This document shows positions 57,544 to 64,000 of a DNA stretch of 64,000 bases, piece after piece (within the stretch, counting starts at the first letter, position 1; each line of letters begins with the position of its first letter). The DNA lies in assembly GCF_009910705.1 (NCBI RefSeq), contig NZ_JAAAXJ010000002.1, positions 248,001 to 312,000 on the forward strand, given 5' to 3'. Origin of the DNA: Microvirga arsenatis (GTDB lineage Bacteria > Pseudomonadota > Alphaproteobacteria > Rhizobiales > Beijerinckiaceae). The notes below the pieces were generated by a model, which was given only the letters and a program-made list of their open reading frames with translations, was not told where the DNA came from and searched no databases. A program made the position numbers and the translations under genes.

Positions 57544-57801
57544 GCTGTTGTTTCATTCCTTTAAGAAGCAGGCGAAGGCTGATCCTTTACCAAGGGGTAC
57601 ACTTGACAGACCTTGAGTGATCCAAAAGGGGGCGGCATCCGACGACCGTCTCCACTTAAAAACAGACGTATAATCTTTAGTACAATTTGGGGGCTCCACG
57701 TTCTGAACATCTTGTGAGGCAGCTGTGTCCGGGTGTTCAAAACGGGTCATGCGTGGGGGTTTCGGCCGTGTCAGGCATCGGAACCTCGTGGAGGGATGTT
57801 G

Positions 57802-59304
57802 ATGTATCGCAGCGACGATCACCGAACCTATGCCGCGTCCAGCGAGAACGGCATGGAGGTTCCGGGCGAGCAAACGGCAGCGGAGGTATGGGCGCGGGTG
57901 AAGCGCCGACTGCGGGCCGAGCTGGGCGAGGATATCTTCGCCAGCTGGTTCGGCCGCCTGGAGCTGGATTCGGTGATCGAGGGCTGCGCCTATCTCACGG
58001 TGCCCACCCGCTTCCTGAAGAGCTGGATCGAGTCCCACTATGCGGACCGCGTGCTGGCGGTCTACCGCTCCGAGGCCGGCAACGTGGAGCGCATCTCCAT
58101 CGGCGTGCGCAGCACCCTCGGCCGCGACCCGGCCGCTCAGCGCCGGGCGAGCGAGGCGCCGCGTCCTTCTCCCGCTCCCTCCATGGCCATGCCGACCAGC
58201 CCCGGCGAGATCAAGCTCCCTTCCTCGCCCGGTCCGCAAGAGGAGCGCGGCGAGTCCGGCGATCTCGGCGGAGCGCCGCTCGACCCGCGCCTCACCTTCG
58301 AAAGCTTCATCGTCGGACGCTCCAACGCGCTGGCCCACGCGGCCGCCGACCGGGTCGCCCATGCGCAGAACGGACAGGTGATCTACAACCCGCTCTACCT
58401 TCACGCGGGCGTCGGCCTCGGCAAGACGCACCTTCTTCATGCGATCGGCCATGCGGTGCGCGCGCAGGGACGCCGGGTGATCTATCTCACCGCCGACCGT
58501 TTCATGTACGGCTTCGTCGCTTCCCTGAAGGCCCAGACGTCGCTTGCCTTCAAGGAGCGCCTGCGCGGCATCGACCTGCTCATCATCGACGACGTGCAGT
58601 TCATCCAGGGCAAGCAGATCCAGCAGGAATTCGGCCATACCCTGAACGCGCTCATCGATGCGGGACGCCAGATCGTGATCGCCGCGGATCGTCCGCCGGC
58701 GGATCTCGAAAACCTCGACGAGCGGGTGCGCTCGCGCCTCGCCGGCGGGCTCGTGGTCGAGGTCAGCGCCCTGGACGAGGCGCTGCGCACCTCGATCCTC
58801 ACCACCCGCATCGAGGCGCTCAGGACCATTCATCCCAGCTTCGAGGTGGGGCCGAACGTGATCGCCTACGTGGCCCGCGCCATCACGGCCAACGGGCGCG
58901 ACCTGGAGGGTGCGGTGAACCGCCTGCTGGCGCATGCCACGCTCACCGGATCGGCCATCACCCTCGAGACCGCCGAGACCGCGATCCGCGATCTCGTGCG
59001 CAACCGGGAGCCGAAGCGGGTCAAGATCGAGGACATCCAGAAGCTGGTGGCCTCCCGCTACAACGTCTCCCGCTCCGACATCCTCTCGGAGCGCCGCACC
59101 GCCGCCGTGGTGCGCCCGCGCCAGATCGCCATGTACCTGTCGAAGGTGCTCACCCTGCGCTCCCTGCCGGAGATCGGCCGCCGCTTCGGCGGGCGCGACC
59201 ACACCACCGTGCTCCATGCGGTGCGCAAAATCGAGAAGGCCTTGGGCGAGGACAATGCGCTCTCCGACGAGGTCGAGCTCCTGAAAAGGATGCTGCAGGA
59301 GTAG
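57802..59304 (+). CDS. dnaA: chromosomal replication initiator DnaA
   Basis: A 500-residue AAA+ initiator. Domain I is about 25-110, a proline-rich linker follows (about 115-160), and the AAA+ core has Walker A GVGLGKTH (203-210), [11 protein letters not shown] and sensor motifs. The domain IV helix-turn-helix carries the DnaA signature [15 protein letters not shown]. The start ATG 57802 has GGAGGG about seven bases upstream; ATG 57796 is too close to that site, and GTG 57733 is unsupported. The upstream GANTC and DnaA sites suggest methylation and autoregulation. dnaN follows. Confidence 0.97.
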   Translation: MYRSDDHRTYAASSENGMEVPGEQTAAEVWARVKRRLRAELGEDIFASWFGRLELDSVIEGCAYLTVPTRFLKSWIESHYADRVLAVYRSEAGNVERISIGVRSTLGRDPAAQRRASEAPRPSPAPSMAMPTSPGEIKLPSSPGPQEERGESGDLGGAPLDPRLTFESFIVGRSNALAHAAADRVAHAQNGQVIYNPLYLHAGVGLGKTHLLHAIGHAVRAQGRRVIYLTADRFMYGFVASLKAQTSLAFKERLRGIDLLIIDDVQFIQGKQIQQEFGHTLNALIDAGRQIVIAADRPPADLENLDERVRSRLAGGLVVEVSALDEALRTSILTTRIEALRTIHPSFEVGPNVIAYVARAITANGRDLEGAVNRLLAHATLTGSAITLETAETAIRDLVRNREPKRVKIEDIQKLVASRYNVSRSDILSERRTAAVVRPRQIAMYLSKVLTLRSLPEIGRRFGGRDHTTVLHAVRKIEKALGEDNALSDEVELLKRMLQE

Positions 59305-59443
59305 GCGCTTCAGGGCCGGGACAGCCCCCGGCCTTGCTTTCTCCTGAGACAAAAGCCAATCTTGCTGCCCTGCTTGCCCCGCCCGAGGCCCCCTCGAGGC
59401 GGATATGAGCCAAGAATTTCACCGAAACCGGGTGCATAAGGTT

Positions 59444-60562
59444 ATGAGAGTTACCGTTGAGCGCGCCGCTCTGCTGAAGGCGCTGGGGCACGTGCACCGC
59501 GTCGTCGAGCGCCGCAACACCATCCCGATCCTGTCCAACGTCCTGCTGCGGGCGGAGGAGGGGTCGCTGCGCCTCAAGGCCACCGATCTCGACATCGAGG
59601 TGACGGAGACGATCCCGGCCGACATCACGGAGGCCGGCTCCACCACCGTGCCGGCCTACATGATCTACGACATCGTGCGCAAACTGCCGGACGGCTCGCA
59701 GGTCTCCCTCGAGATGAGCCCCGACATGGGCCAGATGCAGATCCGCTCCGGCCGTTCGCGCTTCATGCTGCAGGCGCTGCCGGAGAGCGATTTTCCGGAT
59801 CTCGCCGCCGGCGACCTGCCGCACCGCTTCACGCTCCCCGCCTCGGACCTCAAGCGCCTGATCGAAAAGACCCAGTTCGCGATCTCGACGGAGGAAACGC
59901 GCTACTATCTCAACGGCATCTACCTCCACACCCTGGATGCCGGCGGCTCCGTGGTCATGCGCGCCGTCGCCACCGACGGCCACCGCCTGGCCCGCGTCGA
60001 GATCCCGGCGCCGGCCGGTTCCGAGGGCATGCCCGGCGTGATCGTGCCGCGCAAGGCCGTGGCCGAGATCGTCAAGCTCGTGGAGGACGGCTCGGAGAAC
60101 ATCACCATCGAACTCTCCTCCGCCAAGGTGCGGCTGACCTTCGATGGCGTGGTGCTGACCTCCAAGCTCATCGACGGCACCTTCCCCGATTACCAGCGGG
60201 TCATCCCGGCCGGGAACGACAAGGTGCTCGTGGTCGAGCGCGGCGACTTCTCCAAGGCCGTGGACCGCGTCTCCACCATCTCGTCCGAGCGCGGCCGTGC
60301 GGTGAAGCTGGCGCTCGCCGACGGGCGCCTGACGCTGACCGTCAACAACCCGGATTCGGGCAGCGCGACGGAGGAGCTCGAGGTCGACTACGATGCGGCG
60401 CCGATCGATATCGGCTTCAACGCCCGCTACCTCCTCGACATCGCAGGTCAGCTCGACGGCGACACCGCCCTGTTCAAGCTCGCCGATCCCGGCTCCCCCA
60501 CCATCATCCAGGACCGCGAAGGCGCCGCCGCGCTCTACGTCCTGATGCCGATGCGGGTGTAG
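59444..60562 (+). CDS. dnaN: DNA polymerase III subunit beta (sliding clamp)
   Basis: A 372-residue three-domain clamp that encircles DNA and tethers polymerase III. It starts MRVTVERAALLKALGHVHRVVERRNTIPI-like and ends in the usual YVLMPMRV; the ATDGHRLAR segment lies in domain 2. The start ATG 59444 has AAGG just upstream. It lies 139 bp after dnaA in the standard dnaA-dnaN-recF order. Confidence 0.97.
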   Translation: MRVTVERAALLKALGHVHRVVERRNTIPILSNVLLRAEEGSLRLKATDLDIEVTETIPADITEAGSTTVPAYMIYDIVRKLPDGSQVSLEMSPDMGQMQIRSGRSRFMLQALPESDFPDLAAGDLPHRFTLPASDLKRLIEKTQFAISTEETRYYLNGIYLHTLDAGGSVVMRAVATDGHRLARVEIPAPAGSEGMPGVIVPRKAVAEIVKLVEDGSENITIELSSAKVRLTFDGVVLTSKLIDGTFPDYQRVIPAGNDKVLVVERGDFSKAVDRVSTISSERGRAVKLALADGRLTLTVNNPDSGSATEELEVDYDAAPIDIGFNARYLLDIAGQLDGDTALFKLADPGSPTIIQDREGAAALYVLMPMRV

Positions 60563-60570
60563 CCCACGTG

Positions 60571-60672
60571 GTCATCCCGGACGGAGCGTAGCGACGATCC
60601 GGGATCGTCTTCAGAATAAGGCGCCATTCCTGTCGACCGATCCCGGGTTCCGCTGCGCGGCCCCGGGATGAC
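60571..60672. repeat. intergenic repeat family B, copy 2
   Basis: GTCATCCCGGACGGAGCG at the left and, after about 70 bp, CCCCGGGATGAC at the right, with GATCCGGGATCG and CGATCCCGGGTTCCGCTG inside. Related to 23078-23115. It separates dnaN from recF. Confidence 0.7.
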
Positions 60673-60729
60673 GCTTCTGTTGCCGTCAAAGCTTGATCTT
60701 TCGCCCCCGCTCCTGAAAGAAGGGGGCGC

Positions 60730-61878
60730 ATGTCCTCCGCCCCCGTTGCCGCGTCCCGAATCGTCCGCCTGATCCTTCAGGATTTCCGCACCTATGCGAG
60801 CCTGGACCTCTCCGTCTCGCGCCCGCTCGTGGCGCTCGTCGGCGAGAACGGCGCGGGCAAGACCAATGTGCTGGAGGCGATCTCCCTCTTCATGCCGGGA
60901 CGGGGCCTGAGGCGCGCGGAGCTCGCCGAGATGGCGCGCCACGAAGGGCCTGGCTCGTTTGCCGTATCCGTCGCGCTCGATGCACCTTACGGCGAGCATC
61001 GCCTCGGCACGGGAATCGAGAGCCCGAACGACGGCTCCCGGTCCTCGCGGGTCTGCCGCATCGACGGCATGTCGGCCCCCTCGCCCACGGCTTTCGCCGA
61101 GTACCTGCGCATCGTCTGGCTCACGCCGGATCTCGACGCCCTCTTCCGCGGCCCCGCCGGCGACCGAAGGCGGTTCCTCGACCGGCTCGTGCTGGCGGTG
61201 GATGCGGAGCATGGCGCCCGGGTGAATGCGCTCGAGCGGGCCCTGCGCTCGCGCAACCGGGTGCTGGAAGAAAACCCCGACGACCGCCTCTGGCTCGACG
61301 CGCTGGAGCGCGAGGTGGCGGAACTGGCGATCGCGGTCGCGGCCGCCCGCCGCGAGACGGTGGAGCGGCTGGCAAGCCTCATCCTCGAGACCCGCGAGGA
61401 CAACTCGCCCTTTCCCTTCGCCACGATGGGCCTGGAAGGCGAGATCGACACGCTGGTTGCCACTCTGCCTGCCGTCGATGCCGAGGACCGCTACCGCGCG
61501 ATCCTGCGGGAGCACCGCCCCCGCGACCGGGCGGCGGGCCGCACCCTCGTGGGCCCCCAGGCCTCGGACCTGCTGGTGCGCCATGGACCGAAGGATATCC
61601 CGGCCAGCACCGCCTCCACCGGCGAGCAGAAGGCGCTGCTCATCGGCCTGGTGCTCGCCCATGCCCGGCTGGTGGCCAGCATGAGCGGCATCGCCCCTTT
61701 CGTGCTTCTCGACGAGGTGGCGGCCCATCTGGACCCCCGCCGCCGGGCCGGCCTCTTCACGGCGCTGGAATCGCTGGGCGGTCAGGTCTGGATGACGGGA
61801 GCCGATCCGAGCCTGTTTGCCGAGCTTGAGGGACGGGCCGACATCGTGCGCGTATTCCCAGGTCGGGTCGAGGTCTGA
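60730..61878 (+). CDS. recF: DNA replication and repair protein RecF
   Basis: A 382-residue SMC-like ATPase that loads RecA at gaps. Walker A GENGAGKTN is at 38-46. The signature region STGEQKALLIGLVLAHARL and Walker B FVLLDEVAAHLDPRRR follow. The start is ATG 60730. A membrane protease gene begins one base after its stop, which suggests a shared transcript. Confidence 0.96.
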   Translation: MSSAPVAASRIVRLILQDFRTYASLDLSVSRPLVALVGENGAGKTNVLEAISLFMPGRGLRRAELAEMARHEGPGSFAVSVALDAPYGEHRLGTGIESPNDGSRSSRVCRIDGMSAPSPTAFAEYLRIVWLTPDLDALFRGPAGDRRRFLDRLVLAVDAEHGARVNALERALRSRNRVLEENPDDRLWLDALEREVAELAIAVAAARRETVERLASLILETREDNSPFPFATMGLEGEIDTLVATLPAVDAEDRYRAILREHRPRDRAAGRTLVGPQASDLLVRHGPKDIPASTASTGEQKALLIGLVLAHARLVASMSGIAPFVLLDEVAAHLDPRRRAGLFTALESLGGQVWMTGADPSLFAELEGRADIVRVFPGRVEV

Positions 61879-61879
61879 G

Positions 61880-62680
61880 ATGTGGTTCCTCGCTCCCTTC
61901 GCAGTTTTCGGAGCCATAGGCCTCATCGGCGTGGCTTCCCTCATCCCTACCCTCGGTCCTACCCTCGACAAGCTGCGATCGCTTCCCAAACCGCCTTCCC
62001 AGTCGGATGTGGGACTGGTTGCCCTTGTTCTGATTCAGCCGACGATGCTCGTCCTGCTGACGGTCGCCGCCGGCGTCCTTCTCGCAGACCGGGTCGGCCT
62101 GCGCTCCTACCTCCTCGCATGGTCGCGGGGGGTGTCCTTGCCTGGAAGCTTCGGCTCGGGAGTTCCGGCGGCTATCGGCCTGGCGCTTGCCACCGGGACG
62201 GCCATCATCGCTTTGGATCTCCTTTTCAAGGAGGTCATGGAGCCCGGGTCCATCGCAAAGCTTGCGGGGACGAGCCCTATGCCGAATTGGGCCGCCCGGG
62301 CGAGCGCCATCCTTTACGGAGGCATCACGGAGGAAGTGATGATGCGCTTCGGCCTCATGACACTCCTCATCTGGTTAGCGAGCCTTGTTCTTCCCGGCAC
62401 CTTCGCCAGCCGTCCCGGCATCCTGATCGGGACGGCGATCATCGTCTCGGCGCTCCTGTTCGGCCTTGGACATCTGCCCCGGCTTTTTGCCGCGACACAG
62501 CCCTCGACGGCGCTCGTCCTGCATATTGTCGTCCTCAACATGCTGGCGGGGCTCGCCTATGGCTGGCTTTACTGGCGGCACAGCCTGGAGCACGCCATGC
62601 TGGCCCATGCGCTTACGCACGTCACCTTCTGGATAATGACGCCGGGTCTCGTCCGTATTGGGCAAAGTCTCGCTAAGTGA
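61880..62680 (+). CDS. CPBP-family intramembrane glutamic endopeptidase
   Basis: A 266-residue membrane protein with about seven hydrophobic segments. The three CPBP (ABI) motifs are present: EEVMMR (E151, E152, R156), FGLGHL with H198, and the HALTH segment with H243 and H247. Relatives process prenylated or bacteriocin-related peptides; most bacterial members have no known substrate. It starts one base after the recF stop, an unusual spot inside the replication gene block. Start codon ATG 61880. Confidence 0.85.
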   Translation: MWFLAPFAVFGAIGLIGVASLIPTLGPTLDKLRSLPKPPSQSDVGLVALVLIQPTMLVLLTVAAGVLLADRVGLRSYLLAWSRGVSLPGSFGSGVPAAIGLALATGTAIIALDLLFKEVMEPGSIAKLAGTSPMPNWAARASAILYGGITEEVMMRFGLMTLLIWLASLVLPGTFASRPGILIGTAIIVSALLFGLGHLPRLFAATQPSTALVLHIVVLNMLAGLAYGWLYWRHSLEHAMLAHALTHVTFWIMTPGLVRIGQSLAK

Positions 62681-62835
62681 CGGCGGAGAACTCCCCGCAA
62701 CATTGAAGGCCGGCCGATATCTTGCAGGCCCCAGCCGGAATAATCGAACCCATCACAATTCCTTGATGGTCTACGGGGTCCACAGATTGTAGTCTGGCCC
62801 GCGACGCCGCTTCTCATCGTACCCGATTTCTAGCC

Positions 62836-63450
62836 ATGGATCCCGCAGGCCTTCTGCTCTTCTCCTCCGCCCTCTTCATCGCCGCGGCCTCGCCGGGGCC
62901 GGGGATTGCCGCCATCGTGGCGCGGGTGCTGGGGCGCGGTCCCAGGGGCGCCGTGGCGTTCAGCATGGGCGTGGCCCTGGGCGACGTGGTGTGGCTGTCC
63001 TTCGCAGTCCTGGGCCTTGCCGCCCTGGCGCAGACCTTCCACGGGATTTTCCTGGTCATCAAATATCTCGGCGCCGCCTATCTCCTGTACATTGCCTACA
63101 AGCTCTGGACGGCACCCGCGGCATCCCAGGAGGTGGAGGCGAATCGGGCGGCGGAGCACCCGGCCAAGCTCTTCCTCGCCGGGCTCGCCGTGACCATGGG
63201 GAATCCGAAGGTCATGGTGTTCTACCTGGCGCTCCTGCCCACCTTCCTCGACCTCACCCGGATCACGGTGCTCGGCTTTGCCGAGCTTGCCCTGGCGGCC
63301 TTGACGGTTCTGGGCGTGGTCTTCGCCGGCTACATCGTCCTCGCCGCCCGCGCCCGCCGGCTTTTCACCAGCCCGCGGGCGGTCCGCATCCTCAACCGGG
63401 CCACGGGCACGGTCATGGCGGGCGCAGCCGCTGCCGTTGCGGCCCGCTGA
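62836..63450 (+). CDS. LysE/RhtB-family amino acid exporter
   Basis: A 204-residue inner-membrane protein with about six hydrophobic segments and the family's ASPGPGIAAIVARVLGRGPRGA motif near the N-terminus, then KYLGAAYLLYIAYKLW and GNPKVMVFYLALLPTF. Members export lysine, threonine, homoserine or related compounds; the substrate is not predictable. It is preceded by a 155-bp gap without recognisable signals and followed by the gyrB leader. Confidence 0.9.
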   Translation: MDPAGLLLFSSALFIAAASPGPGIAAIVARVLGRGPRGAVAFSMGVALGDVVWLSFAVLGLAALAQTFHGIFLVIKYLGAAYLLYIAYKLWTAPAASQEVEANRAAEHPAKLFLAGLAVTMGNPKVMVFYLALLPTFLDLTRITVLGFAELALAALTVLGVVFAGYIVLAARARRLFTSPRAVRILNRATGTVMAGAAAAVAAR

Positions 63451-63528
63451 GGGCTCTTCCGGCCTGAGGCAACAAACCACCCCTGAAGGGCCTCGATTCG
63501 GCGGTTTTTGGTGGATTTTCCCGCCCCT

Positions 63529-63560
63529 TTTCACGCGCGCATATGCGCGCGGGGGTGAAA
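63529..63560. promoter_or_regulatory. palindrome upstream of gyrB
   Basis: GCGCGCATATGCGCGC (63535-63550) is a perfect 16-bp palindrome, framed by TTTCAC and, four bases further, GTGAAA. It lies 89 bp before the gyrB start. It could be an operator, a cruciform-forming site or a processed RNA hairpin. No T-run follows. Confidence 0.45.
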
Positions 63561-63648
63561 TTTCAACCATTCATCCCTAAATAACTGATCTGACGAATCA
63601 AAAGCCTGGCGCGCCCTTTTCCTTTCGCCGCGCCATGAAGGATCCCAA

Positions 63649-64000
<352 letters not shown>

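Larger units (their letters stand above)
57085..57801. other. dnaA upstream region, candidate chromosomal origin (oriC)
   Basis: This 717-bp stretch has no credible gene. It is visibly richer in A and T than its surroundings. It contains a perfect DnaA box (57116-57124), weaker boxes (TTATCCCCG at 57138-57146, TGTGGACGA at 57379-57387, TGGGGATAA at 57535-57543), ten GANTC sites (57175-57433), a TTAA-N7-TTTG half-match to a CtrA site at 57358-57372, and a TATAAT -10-like box at 57669-57674 that could start dnaA transcription. The position rpsT-oriC-dnaA is possible for this group, but other members place the origin near hemE, so it is a candidate only. Confidence 0.5.

Noticed and set aside
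57603-57631. TTGACA at 57603 as the dnaA promoter -35
   Set aside because: No -10-like sequence at 16-18 bases; TATAAT at 57669 is too far away.

Overview
The window is high-GC DNA from an alphaproteobacterium of the Hyphomicrobiales (Rhizobiales) type. Three things support this: the gene order pckA / chvI-chvG-hprK-EIIA-HPr-ahcY-divL-tsaE, the mutM-ech-rpsT-dnaA-dnaN-recF-gyrB replication block, and several short repeat families of the kind found between genes in Methylobacteriaceae-like genomes. A Microvirga-like organism would fit, but the sequence alone does not prove the genus. No rRNA, tRNA, CRISPR array, transposase or phage gene was seen. This is chromosomal core DNA with small accessory patches.

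Layout. 1-2,933: the end of a sugar-type ABC transporter ATPase, a GlcD-like FAD oxidase and galM. 3,009-10,714: pckA, divergent from the ChvG/ChvI two-component system, then HPr kinase, EIIA(Man)-like protein, HPr and ahcY. A 20-bp palindromic operator precedes ahcY. 10,819-15,926: a consensus CtrA box, the tyrosine pseudo-kinase DivL, a TsaE-AmgK-like fusion and a MurU-like nucleotidyltransferase. 15,987-23,065: addB-addA and trxA. 23,129-30,267 (minus): folC, accD, trpA, trpB, trpF, an ornithine cyclodeaminase-like gene, a LapA-domain protein and ihfB. 30,294-34,462 (minus): sppA, a nested repeat island, rpsA and a DsbA-like isomerase. 34,596-41,485: argG, a low-GC islet with a cadherin/RTX protein, an HWE histidine kinase, an unannotated strong promoter with a structured possible ncRNA, and a SnoaL-like protein. 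41,737-50,281: typA, an MFS exporter, three tiny hydrophilic proteins, cysK with an Rrf2 regulator, dut and nadE. 50,286-54,941: coaBC-ubiB-ubiE and divergent mutM. 55,014-64,000: enoyl-CoA hydratase, TSUP transporter, rpsT, the dnaA upstream region (candidate oriC), dnaA, dnaN, recF, a CPBP protease, LysE and the start of gyrB.

How it fits together. Two themes stand out. The first is carbon and envelope sensing: ChvG/ChvI, HprK, EIIA and HPr lie beside pckA. The second is cell-cycle control: divL has a consensus CtrA-type site (TTAA-N7-TTAA) upstream. The 780-bp region before dnaA holds ten GANTC (CcrM-type) methylation sites in 259 bp, plus DnaA boxes. AmgK- and MurU-like enzymes beside divL suggest peptidoglycan recycling.

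The least explained items are the orphan promoter and RNA at 40,803-41,084, the three-gene operon of small disordered proteins at 44,968-45,751, and the helically phased GANTC/inverted-repeat cluster before dnaA. All were read by eye. No database search or folding program was run.
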